Positions 36,569 to 48,598 of a DNA stretch of 64,000 nucleotides are shown in pieces (position 1 is the first letter of the stretch; each line of letters starts with the position of its first letter). The stretch is from contig OZ234500.1 in the NCBI GenBank assembly GCA_965153455.1, positions 10,602,001 through 10,666,000 on the forward strand, in the 5' to 3' direction. The position numbers and the translations under genes are program-made. The notes below the pieces were generated by a model. That model saw nothing but the letters and a program-made list of their open reading frames with translations. It had not been told where the DNA came from and searched no databases. The stretch is from Sphagnum compactum (Eukaryota > Bryophyta > Sphagnopsida > Sphagnales).

Positions 36569-39174
36569 GAAAAAAAAGAACTGAGTTAACCACCATGGTT
36601 AGCTAGTGAACTGGCACCCTGCATAAAACTGTTCCCTGACCACTGACCATTCATCCTTCATGGTGCACTGGTTGGTGGTGGTTCATTGTGGCCCTAGTAA
36701 CCGACTCCCAAGTCATTGCCTACCTAATCTATCGTTCATTGTCACCAAAAGAAAGGTGAAGAAAAGTTAACTTCCTCAACCACCTATGTTCTCACAAATT
36801 TCAGAAAGATACATAATGGAACATTAAAAATAGACAAAACAATAGTTCACTTTCGCTTTATTGCATGGAATTATGGCATTCCATGTAACTTGTAAACACA
36901 CAAACAATTAATGATGAGAATTTATAAGCAATTGACGGATTAGATGTCTCGTGATTCCCTTTCATGAGTTATTAGTTAGTCTTCCTCTTGGCATTATTGA
37001 ATCACAACTCCCTACATTTACAATATAGCTCCCATCATCGTTGCTTCCAACAAAAGATACTAAAATCAAGTCTTAATTCCCATAATAGATGCTTCCTTTA
37101 GATGTCCACAACCTAGGAAATTTTTACAAGTGAAGATTTTGTTTCTCTGGCTTCAAGCTAACTGCATCCCTTTTAGTTCTCACTATAATCATCCCAACAA
37201 CATACCTTTATTTCCCATGAAGTCTACACAAAAACCTCATTCACATCTCCCATTTGCACATGTATTCGCTTTCCATTATCAATCCCACAATTCCAAAAAA
37301 AACTCCCAAAATTGCTTGTCAAACTTCAAGCATACGAAACTTGAAATGATAATCCAATCACAGACCAGCTCCAGAATCCCCTAGGATCTTCATCATTTTC
37401 ATAATCTAATTCTATTTTAAGCATCCTACAATGTATATATCTCCACTTCTAACCTAAAGTTTGAACATAGTGGAAATCTTGAAAACCTTAGGATCAAAAC
37501 AATTGAGCATCATGTCATGAACATTCTTTTACTTAACACCACAAATCAACAAAAAGACAAATAACTAAGACAAAAGAAGACATATACTTAACTCTTCATT
37601 GTTATAACGTTTTCCCCAAACTCCATCACCTCCTTATATCTTGAAAGCTTCACCACTTTGAGATTGCAAGCACTTTTCCTCCACAAATTGTAAATAAAGA
37701 ACAACAATCCCAAAAAAAAACTTACAGCCACTATCACCAAACATCTTGAACAACTTCGCAACAAAACTAGCAAACCAACCATTGTCAAAACACAACACAC
37801 ACCCAACATTCATGAACTACACACTAAAAGCATCCCAAAAACAACACTAGCACACAACTAAGCATAATCAAGAGAAAAATCCAAAGAATTGTATTTCTCC
37901 ACCTTAATCACCATTAATCCTTTCCACACATCTTGATCATTCCCATTGTTGAAAGTGTTATTGTTTTTCCATGTCAACATCTCCTTCACCTTTTTATTTT
38001 CAATCTAGTTAGGTTAAACCATTATCCAACCTTATTCCCACTTGCTAGAAAATAAGAAATAAAAATCCAATCACCATTCCACACCACACCTCAACGAAAT
38101 GAAGTTGAATATGAAACCACAAGTTGTCATGTGCAATTGACAAGAGTTGAAATTAGAGAATTACCACTTCCCATCATGGCCTTGGGTGAAGGTATTTAAT
38201 TCTTGTGAGACAATGCCCTCTATTGATGATTAATTCTTGTTGGACAACATCCTTGAAAAGAGCTTTCCAATGACGCATTAAACTCCTCAACCTTGACTTC
38301 AACATGTACATTTTGTCCTTTAGTTTTGTGTTTGTTCAAGCAATGAATGCTTCAAGAGACTTGGAAGCAACACTTCATGTTGAGCTTCAGTGGTCAAGGA
38401 GTCGATGGATGCTTGAACAACTTTGCTTTCCAATCATCAAAACATCTTGTTTGTCCTTTGTATCTATTGTGTAATGCAAGTAAGTGAACGCATTGGTTTC
38501 ATGATATGAGGTAGCAATTAGCACTGAAAGGGGCTGATACAAACCTTACAACATCGAAGGAAATTGGATACTTTCTGGACTCCTTAGACACAACCTTTCT
38601 CATAAACATCTTTGCTCAGGACTCTGAAACTTTCTCATTGAAGTGGAGGAACACTTGACTTGAAAGTTATTTTGAATCCAAATTAGCCAAACAAAGTGTT
38701 ACCTTCTAGCAAGATGCAAGAATTCAATGGAAAGTTGCAAACAAATAGAGAGGAATGAATCCATACAAAAATGCAAATTTCAAGAACATGCACCTCTTAA
38801 GTTATACATGAGCATGACAACATGTAGCATGCATGGTACAGGCAGCCCCTGACCCTAGCATGATGGAGAGCATGGTGAACAAGTCCCCCGACCCCAGCAT
38901 GGTGGAGCATGATGAATGATATTTATGTGTTTGTGCACCTGGCTTGTTAGGGAGTGAGAATGATGCAGGATCCTCTCTAAATTTCTGGCACCATTTGTTT
39001 TCAGTCTTGGTTCTGGGAGCATACTTCCAATTAATTTCTTTAGTGTGAGGAATTTTCGGTCAATGAATTGATCCAATTGAAAAGTATTGATGTTGCCAGC
39101 TAATGAAGATGATGTTGAGCAAGTCTCAAGCAAGGTGGGGAATGAAATACAGGAAGCTGGCAAGGTACACAAAT

Positions 39175-39177
<3 letters not shown>
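36569..39177. other. Intergenic sequence, no gene seen
   Basis: About 2.6 kb without recognisable genes. The 73-codon hydrophobic minus-strand frame at 37809-37588 has no motif. A short duplicated phrase (CCCCGACCCCAGCATGGTGGA-like, shortened here) occurs near 38847 and 38885. Confidence 0.45.

Positions 39178-39214
<37 letters not shown>
39178..39214. repeat. (CT)n microsatellite
   Basis: An uninterrupted run of about 18 CT units, followed by CACTCTCTGTGCAG. Together with GCAAG|GTACAC just upstream it mimics a small intron with a pyrimidine tract and acceptor, but no coding exons flank it. Confidence 0.9.
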
Positions 39215-39220
<6 letters not shown>

Positions 39221-42200
39221 TGTGCAGATGAGTCAAAAGTTCCAATTTCTTTTCCAACTTTTCCAAGTGTTATTTTCACTTTTACTGCCTGGATGTTTAT
39301 CATGGAATCAAGTCTGCAATGAGCTGAAGAGGATAATAGTGTGTGATTTAACCTGCAGCATTCGCAGTAGCAGCAGCAGCATACTATTTCATTGCAAATT
39401 TCAACTTCTAGTTGGCTTAGTTGCATGAAATTGGGGGAGTCCTTTGAAACCACTGGTAATTGTGAAATTGGTCAGGCTTATGGATCTAGCCAAGAAGAAC
39501 GAATGGCTTTCTGTATCATGACAATATCCCCTGTTCAACATTTACTTCAAATTTTGTGACACTTTGGATTCCCCACACTGATACTTGTTTCTCTCCAAGA
39601 GATGCTGATCGGGACTGAAAGCTGATGAGCATTCATTGTCCTACAGCCCTTTTCAAATGGCAAAATTTAGCCAAAAAGCGGAATTTTAAAATTTCAAAAA
39701 TTCATAAATGAAGTGAGATTCATGGGTTTCAATTGCCATAGGTAGGGGGAAAAAGTAAAAATAGCTAGATTTCTATTTCTGGTTCCGCTAAGTAGCTCAA
39801 AATAGGAAAGGATGTTCAAAATTTTGTACTTTCATATCTGGTTTATAGCCAATTCTTCTGAGGGATGATTGCCACTTTGGTTACATCACAAAATTCATTA
39901 AAAAAACATTGTTGCCCAAGTCACCCTTAAAGGAAATGGAGATGTTTGTAGAAACCTTTCAATAGTGGAGTAACGGAAGGAATAGTTAGTCTTCTTCAGA
40001 AATCGGTGTAATACACAACATACCCATCTTGTACTTGGTGCTGGAGATGAATGGTGATATCCAGTTCAAGGAAGACCTCTACTGTTTCCCTCCAGAGACT
40101 TTGAACCTCCTTATCGTAATTTCAAGGTTTGGGTGGAAACTTTTGTCTTGATCTGGTGTGATGATGCAAGCACAAAGATGAATTTTCGTCTCTAGTCACT
40201 TGTGATGCTCTTCTTGGCACAGGTTTACACTCTATCCTATCAACTTCATTGTGTGTTCACACTCATGTCAAGTTGAAGATCCCATTGTTGCCTCCTTATC
40301 ATGCTGGCTCTCTGTCTCATTTTCCATTTCTTATGTTGATTGGAATCACCTTAAACATTTCAGAATTAGTATAATCTTATGAAAATGAATGCATGTACTG
40401 GTTACTTTCTGTAACTTGTTGGTAATATATTATAATTTCTGCCAGGTTACAGAATGCTAAGGCTCTAGTCAGTTTCTTAAAAGACTCTTCGAGTTCTCAC
40501 TGAGCTCTCAAGATCAAAAATAAGAAAAATAAAATTCGATTGGTTTCCTCAACTTTATAATCAATGATTAAGTTTTAAATCTTAAATCTAGAGTGAAAAT
40601 TCATGTTCAACAAAGAATTTTGCATAAATGTTCACATTTTCTTGCTTCAAATCCTTCATGGTTCAAAAGGAAGTTCTTCGCTTTGGATATAATTTGGTTG
40701 AAGTGCAAGGAGGAACCAAAGGTCCATGGAGTCCTCCTATTCATAGTTTGAAAGGAACGAAAAGCTTCTTCATTCCATGTTGTGATTTATTCCTCATGTT
40801 TGGCTGGTCAGTTTCAAGCACTGAGTACTAATCCCAATTGAGTACACTAATTGCACAATTTATTTCAACTAGTATCTAACCCTTCACATAAAAGTTTCAA
40901 GATTTGATATATTTTCAATATCTAATGTTGTCTTTCTTTCTAGATTATATCATGAGTAGAAGGAATGCAGACAATGTGCTGGTTCTTTGATGTCCTTATT
41001 TCTTTGATGTCATGTATTTGAGCAAATACTCAATCAGAATATACTATGGCATTGTTGGGTGTGACAGGAATCATTCAAGCCTTAGGCTCTGACATCGATC
41101 GAAAATTTTGAAAGCATTTTCCCAGCTTTTTCAATGAACATGTGAAAGGTGTTTGTCCTTTGTGCTTCCATCACCTTAACAAATAGCCATTACCAACCAG
41201 CATGATCAGTGGAGAATGGTACTGTTGTTCACTGCCACAATGTTTCTGTCAATGGTCAATGAACATGTGCATGTGTAGTTAACCACAGTGCTGTGGAATT
41301 GCTTTGTCGTATGTCATTGGGTGTTATCCCCCTCTTCCTCCAGATGGGTATGCTCTTTACCCAGTCTTCTTGTTGTTTGTCAGTGATTCAGTAACCTCAT
41401 TACCACTTATATCAGATTGTTTTGACATTCCTGCTTACATTGTTGACTATGGTCTCCAGAGTTTCTTGACCCTTCTGTATAAGCATTTAATGCTCTTCTT
41501 TAGATGTATTCCAGAGATCTTCTCAGTCATCCATGATTTTGTTCTGAACATATCTCAGGAATCTCTGCCTCTGATACTAGGTCAGTCCCTATTAATCTCA
41601 AACCTGTGCTCACCTGATTTGTCTCAGAAAATAATAGGCTAATGATCTCATGAGAATGACATACAGGATCAGCTTCAGGTACTTTGCTCTGTTCTTTCCC
41701 AGCCAAGAGTAGGGCTCTTTGAAGAATCCTCTAATTTTTCCGCCACCCTGTACTTCCAAGATTATATGAGGACATACTTGCACACGAACATCATATACAA
41801 ATGAACCCATTCCTATACCGATTCTAACAAGCATCCTCCCCAACAAGACCAAATTGAGCAAATCATAGTCCAACCAAATGATGCTCACAGAGGCACAATC
41901 TAGAAGCGTCTCTTTCTCTCTCTAGTATCAACTATCCTTGGACATTTGGCCATGCTGGGCTGTAGTTGTTATTCTCTGAGTCAGATCTTTTGTTTTATAC
42001 TGGTTACTCATAAAGCCACAGCTGTACCTAATAATCTACACAACTCCAGGTTGCTGCTGGAATGCTCTGTGGTAATGAAAAAGGTCTCCTTTCAAAACTG
42101 CATCCAGCCATGGTTGGCCAGCAACCATTCCTTTTCCTTGAAAATCAGAACAAACATTACAGGGAAATGGCCAAAGAGTGTCAAGTAGAGTAGACAGTTA

Positions 42201-43448
42201 TGGTGATGGTGAGATATACTTACAATTGCTGAGGCTCTGCCCAATTCATTCTTATCATTCCAGCATAATTCTGTATGTATGTGAGTCGGGGAAAATCCCA
42301 AGAGAATAGACCAAGGATTAGGGTTGTTTGCATTACAGCCAGAACAACATTTATACTGAACTGGCATAGCAGATGTGTATGCACTCTGGTCAGGAGGTGT
42401 GGGTCCACAGTCACCAGTAAGATTGTGCACACTAAGAATGGCAGTTTGCAGATGAGATGCAGCTGCCAGTGTCAACTTCTCAATTGTCCAACATCCACAT
42501 GCCTTTGTACATGATATCTTGAACCAACATGTCAAAATGTGCACATCCATATCTACCAGAAATACTGAATTGAATTGTGGGTGATATTCAGAAACAGCTG
42601 GAATGTAATGTAGATACCCTCAGATCAATCACATGAAAGAGAAAGCTGAAAGAACAAGCTAGAACCAGCTCAATTGCAAATCTGTTTGACCTAACTAGTC
42701 CCACCAATCTGTTGGCAGCCCTATTCATGCTCAGGAATGTTGCCTACCTCATCCAGGAGATCCTGGGCTGCACACATCATTGTTAAATGCAATCCATCAA
42801 AACTGAGAACCTAATGACTACTAATTTTCCACCACTTAAAAAAAGACGTAGATTTCTCCAACTTCTATGAAAGCAAAAAGCTGGAGACGATTTTCTCACA
42901 TATTGTTCGTCTTCACCTTAGTCCTGATGTGCATGTTATTGTACCTTAGCACATACACATGCACAAGTTCTTTACAAAATCCAGCAGCATTTTGTTCAAG
43001 AGTCAAAATGACTGGTTTATAGACGTCTGCACCAGGCAGCAGAGACCCCATTGCCACAGAATGTCCAATTTTTTTTCAAGAGATATATGAGATGAAAATG
43101 GATAATTTGAAAAGAGTTCGCTGATGGGAAAACTAAGAAGCTCTCACCTTTGTCAACAGGGCATCCAGTTGCTTGCTCGCCCCACTGGTTGTGCTTCATC
43201 AAGGTCCCTGAATATTGAGTCAAACATGAGCATTCAGGACATCACAAAGCAAGGAACAAATACCATCTCCAGAATATCAAACCCACAGTTTCAACAAAGC
43301 CTAGAGCAGTACAGAAAATGCACCAAGAGAGCCATCCATCTCAACAACAGTACTCACACACAAGCCTAGCCACCGACCTACACAAAACTAAGAGCTCTTG
43401 ACCAAGGAACCTATTACTTACACTCTTGTTTGCTTTTGACTCTCTCGA
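39215..43448. other. Gene-like composition but no recognisable gene
   Basis: About 4 kb less AT-rich than the transposon-filled flanks, with many frames of 60-150 codons on both strands. The longest is a 152-codon minus-strand frame at 42550-42092. None shows a domain, and no chain of frames with matching splice sites was found. The minus strand has a strong-looking donor (GACAAAG|GTGAGAG) near 43146. It could be a non-coding transcript, a decayed gene or the flank of one. Confidence 0.4.
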
Positions 43449-43770
43449 TGTGATGCATTGTTGGGGGTGAGGCTTCACCTTAACCCTAAACCTAATTATA
43501 ACCCTAACCCTAAATTTTTTATGAGTAAATAATAAACCTTGGCTTTTGTTGGGTGTTAATCTTGTTTCGTTTTTGTTTCATGTGATGCTTGCTGAGGATA
43601 AGCCTTTGCCTAACCCTAAACCTAACCTTAACCTAACTTTTTTATGAATTAATGAAAACCTTGGCTTCATTTGTTGTTGTTAATCTTTGTTTCCTTGTTA
43701 CTCATCAAGTGCTGCATGAATGAAAACCTTGGCTTCATTTGTTGTTGTTGATCTTGTTCCCTTTTAGTCT
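43449..43770. repeat. ~130-bp repeat carrying interstitial telomere-like tracts
   Basis: Units start near 43449 and 43583. Each contains a CCCTAAA-type tract (43481-43515 and 43611-43637) followed by AACCTTGGCTT(C/T)...GTTGTTAATCTTG. That second phrase recurs once more near 43726 without the telomere-like part. Confidence 0.7.
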
Positions 43771-43850
43771 TCATTCATGCGATGATCATTGTTACAGCCG
43801 AGGCTTCTTCATGTTAATTTAACTCTGAATTTTCTTATGAATATAAAAAA

Positions 43851-43866
43851 AGGGTTTAGGGTTTTA
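43851..43866. repeat. Short interstitial telomere-like tract (TTTAGGG sense)
   Basis: AGGGTTTAGGGTTTTAG, opposite in orientation to the CCCTAAA tracts 200-400 bp to the left. Confidence 0.7.
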
Positions 43867-44820
43867 GTTTTCTTATGAATGTAAAAAAGTTGTGATTGTT
43901 GAATAATACCCTACAATGTATTATGGCGGCAATCAATCGCGTCAACGAAAATGAGTTTAAGGTGTTTAAAAACTTATGTAAACCTGACAAAACTTTGATT
44001 GCACGAGGACACAGGGAAGAAAATGGAAAGGGCGAAAAAGAAATGGATCTCAATTTAAGTTTAAGCTCCATATTATTACATTCCAGCAAGTAACAAATTG
44101 TGTGTTATAGCATGCAAGGGGTGGGGTTGAGCTTGCTTGTAGTCAAGCAAACAAGTTGAAACTCTTAGAGATTCATCCACTGACTTAGTCAGGAGATCCA
44201 TGCATGTTTTGCTCTTTGCTATAGTGAGATCATGGCTGCAACTAATAAGCCTGGCAGATAAGTTAACAATGTACTACCGTCCATGTTTGGGAGAGGGGTT
44301 TATTTTTTTGGAACCTGACCAAACGCACCCTCAACAACTCGGCTAACCTTAACTTAATTTTATATTGTGTGTTGTTCTGGGGCTTGGGAAAAGAGTGGTT
44401 CGAGAAGGGTGCGATGTGCACAAGGGCATGACAAAAACAAACATACATACTTATTGGTAAAAAAATTAGTGTTGTGTGCGTATCCCTTAGGAGTTAGGAC
44501 ACACCATACGATTGTGGAAAGTGTGGGACTTGCCAATTTTATAAAATTATTGGCAGATATACTTACATAAGCTCTTTTAAAAATTATGGGTAAACATCAA
44601 TGTTGAACAAGTACCTATATAGTTTGTTGGCTGGTATATAACATAATAAACTTAATTACTAGTTATTAATGGCCTCAAGGAAGTTGGAACTAGGAATTTT
44701 TTTCCTTTATATTTTTTTTTTTTTCAATTTTTTTGGGTTTTGAAAGTTTGGTTCCAAGTAACTCAGTCTGATTTTTAGAACCAAAATTGAAATTGAAACT
44801 TGAATTTTTTTTTAATTGAA
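43867..44820. other. Intergenic sequence, no gene seen
   Basis: Frames of 60-77 codons at 43896 and 44367 have no recognisable domain. Confidence 0.4.
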
Positions 44821-44855
44821 GGTTTTAGGGTTTTAGGTTTTAGGGTTTAGGGTTA
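44821..44855. repeat. Interstitial telomere-like tract (TTTAGGG sense)
   Basis: About five imperfect GGTTTTAG/GGGTTTAG units, matching the plant telomere repeat TTTAGGG in composition and phase. Confidence 0.8.
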
Positions 44856-47800
44856 ATTTTAATGCCTAACACGGGTGCCCAACACGGGTATTTTCCAGAC
44901 CAGGCATACGGGGATGTGGTAGACTATTTCTGATACAGATCACCATCTTTGCTTTGTTACTGGACGGTTGGTATGAATTGGAAGTGAGGCTAGAGAATGA
45001 GGGCGGTGGAGTTTATAAGTTTCCAAATATTCTTGGTTATACAATATTTGATTCCCGAGATGTTATTGTAAGAAGATATGCAATTTTGTGCTTTAGATCA
45101 TGGCCTTATGAATCAAAAAAAGTTAAGTTTGTGATTGATCTCATTCACAAATGTAGAGGAAAAATATAAAACCAAATACAAAACTAATGAAAACATGTAA
45201 TTGTTCACAACTTATATTGGTTTTCTAGCATGCCGATACTCACTTGAAAAGAAGACACATGCATGACCATGGATGCAATACAAGCCCTTGGTCAAGAACC
45301 CAGGTCAAAGTAAGAATTGCAACAAATTGCAATGCATTCAGCTCCTCTTCTCACCCTTCCACAACTATCCTCCAACTTGGAGACACCAATGTTTTCAAAC
45401 AACTGGCCTCATATGCAAAGGAGGAGTTGAAATATCACCATGTTAGAATGATCCCGACATTACTAATGATCCTTTTTTTTACTTACTATTTTGTTAATTG
45501 ACTTGAAAATTAAAGTGATTAAAAAACAGAATGAATTTTTCACATAATATCAGTATTCATATTCGTTTCTTGGTCTTGGCCTCCTCACTACTTATACTCT
45601 TACCATTGCCTAAAGATCATAAACTCATACCATAACAATATGTAAATTTGACAATTTGTATAGCACCTATATCATTCTAATATTAACATTTTGCGATATG
45701 TTTTATACCATTACCATATTGGTATATGATAATCATATCTTGACTAACATTGGTAAAATTCTTAAACCGACGTACCAGATCTAATCTATCTTTCTTACCG
45801 GGTAAGATCTGTATTGGGGGATGTCAACTTTGACCGGGGGAACAAATTCAAAGGCCACTTTGTAGTGCCATCACTTGGCATTTGTAATGACAACAGAAGG
45901 CAAGGAGGTCTGTAACAGAACTATGCTCTTTTGTATTTGTTCAGGCTAATGATATAGTACCTATTACAAAGGAAGAAAGAGCAAAAGACCTTGTGAGAGA
46001 TGATTACTTGTTCCTGTAGTAGTTTTGCATGACAAGTTTGCAATAGGCCCACTTTACATGAGGGTGCAAGAATTGGCCAAACTCAAAATGGAACACTCCT
46101 ATTGCTTGAATCTTCAAAACAGGGCTACTGGGTTTACACCAGGGCCGAAGCTCAAGAACCAATAATGATGTGGTCACCTACATGGCATTATTTTGGCATC
46201 ATATTCTTGGGCCAGCTCATGAAAAAAAAAAAATTGCTCGTAAAATGAAGACAACCCAACTTCTTGGGCAAGACGCAAAGCTCTATCATTTCTTTATTCA
46301 ATATTTCTAAAGTTCTTAGTTGTTGGATGCATATCATTGTTTTAAATGTGTAAAGAGAAGGGTTGGATATATTAACTTGGGCTTTGTGTTGCTCTGCACT
46401 ACTAGTGAGATCAAATTGACATAAGATCAAACTATTAATATCTTTTCATTTGCTCCTTGAATCCTACTATATCAAAAACAAAATTTCATGATCAACTTTT
46501 TTTGACATGTTTTATCATGAGAATTTTTGTGCACATTTGTGAGTTGTTTCATTTTCATGTTACATTCCACAATTTATATTTTTGTGTTATTTGATCATCT
46601 TGCAAGAGAATTTGAGTTGTGCATTGTCTTATCATCTTGCATTCAAATTCTTTTTTTTTTGTATTGCTTGATATTTACCTTGCACAACAATTTTGTGTTC
46701 GAGGACAAAAACATTCATTTTTTACATGTGACGATTGAAAGGTGATTATATGAAAAGACGAATACAGAAAGGTTCCAATTTGGAATGGTCTTTTAGGGTT
46801 TAAGGTTTGAAGTCCCCAATTATTTTTGGTTGCTTCTAAACATTATAAGTATCTTCTTCTAAGATGTAAAGCACCAGCCTCGGGTGGGTGCTTATTTTGA
46901 GAAATGTCCTTCTTCTCCTTGAGCTTTATCGTACTCTAAAAGCAGAGTTGATGAGTCCAAATTTAACATTTGCCGAGGTCAAATATAGTAAGAGCCTCAA
47001 GGCCCCACTCACAAAGGTAAAGGTACGAGGCGTAGATGCTGGTTAGTTGTTAATAGTTGGTCGGTGTGGGGTGAGCCTGGCAGGGGGACGAGGCTGAGAA
47101 GCAGAGCAATAGGCTTTCTTTCGTTTTGGATAGGGTCGGATAGAAGTGAATGATGACTGTTGTGGACGAGAGGGCCAAAACTTGTGTGTCAGAAGGAGTC
47201 CGCGTGAGAAGTGGACCCAATTCTTTTGGGTATTTGGAAAAGGAAGAGTGCAGGGTTGTTCATGCCCATGTCCCCCAATATCCGAAGGTTCCAACATGCA
47301 TATACAAAGGGAAGACATGGATTTGCAGAAGATCAAGAGCCCCAGCAGCTGAAGTGTGTGACATAGGCAAGGTCTGCTAGCCAATGAAAGCTTAACGACT
47401 AGGTAGCGGGTTGTTGGATGGCATGCACCCCAAGGAGAGCTTCATACGTAAAATATAGTTTGTTTGTCCCCTTGCCCACTTCTTTGGCACATGTCCAAGA
47501 GAATGATGCAAGGTCAGCCGACCAAAGCATGTCGGACTTTGTGTTGTCACCTCTCTTCCTTCTACACCCCCGCTTTTTAGATGCCTCCACTTTTTAAAGA
47601 TGGGTTTCCACACTCTCTAATGCAAACGAGAACATTTCAACCATCTTCTGCCTCTTTAATTTTAGTTCTTCTAAACCCACTTTTTGGAAGGTGCACACTT
47701 TTTAAGCGAGTCGAGAGAGATGATGTAAACCTGATGAAACTTCCTTACCAGAAAGCACAACAACAAAGCACACAAGGAGGAGAGTCCAGAGTCCAGAGTA

Positions 47801-48062
47801 CAGACTTCGAATGTAATTTTTGTTTGATCCTTGATGTAAGAATTTCGTATCATTTTTGAAAAATGGGAATTCTGCAAAAACCTCTTTTCTAATCAAGTCA
47901 CTCTATTTCCCAACCAAAGTTTGTCTCTCCCCAGTTCCCACATGGAAGAAGATGCATTCCTGAATGGAAGAGACCTTCTACCATTTTGCATGAAGACATT
48001 CTAGCATGCAGAGATAGACAGCAAAAAGACCTTTTGTACTTTGTAGGCCTGCTCTGCTCCCC
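44856..48062. other. Intergenic sequence with a GC-richer block
   Basis: No gene supported. The 46950-47850 block is richer in GC than its surroundings and has several overlapping frames of 60-113 codons on both strands. The 76-codon + frame at 47150-47380 is the tidiest, but none matches a family. Confidence 0.4.
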
Positions 48063-48222
48063 CATGCCTGCCCTAATTTTTGAGTCTAAACTCTTGGGCA
48101 GCTGCCCCTGGATCTCTACAAGCCTCAATTTAGGGGACGCCCTATGACTGCCCTAATTTTGAGGACTAAGCTCTGGGGCTGCTCCCTTTGGGGCTACAAC
48201 CCTTAAATTATGGAGGTGAGCA
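48063..48222. repeat. 80-bp tandem duplication, diverged
   Basis: Two units headed TGCCCTAATTTT at 48069 and 48149, each continuing through a CTAAGCTCTTGGGC-like phrase to a TTTAA-rich end. It lies just left of the copia element. Confidence 0.65.
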
Positions 48223-48265
48223 CAGAAAGCCTTCCTCTTGTAGAATATAGTAATTACACACCTCA

Positions 48266-48598
48266 TGTTGGATCTTTAATCTAACTTGCTACTGCTTACT
48301 TACTGGTGACATATAGTCATTGCATGACTGTGGCAACTTACAAAAAGGTGGCAAGTTATAGATAAGTTAGCACATCACCATTCACGATGGATCGATTCGT
48401 TGATGTACCGAAGGAATCCTTTTGGTGACTTTCAGTTTTTTACTGCAACTAGAAATGGTTGCGGTGATTCATATATCAAATCAACATGATTTTTACTTTA
48501 GGACGATGTTTTATACATCTCCTCATGTGTATATTGCTATAATGTTTAGTAGTTACACGCTTTCTGAAGTAAAGTCCCTTTCAATATAAAATTCTACA
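48266..48598 (+). mobile_element. Probable 5' LTR of the copia element
   Basis: The interval begins TGTTGGATC and ends TCTACA, the TG...CA limits of an LTR. It is followed at once (48599) by TGGTATTAAAGTG, a slightly changed form of the initiator-Met tRNA primer-binding site used by plant copia elements. No matching 3' LTR was found in the window, so the left boundary is inferred from the TGTTGG start alone. Confidence 0.5.

Noticed and set aside
39100-39453. Small intron with (CT)n tract near 39166-39226
   Set aside because: The donor and acceptor look passable but neither side is a coding exon of any recognisable protein.
42092-42550. 152-codon minus-strand frame as a Cys-rich protein gene
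   Set aside because: No start context, no domain and no flanking exons that join in phase; kept only as a note on the 39-43 kb block.
47150-47380. 76-codon frame as a small secreted Cys-rich protein
   Set aside because: No signal peptide, and frames of equal length overlap it on both strands; nothing supports it beyond being open.
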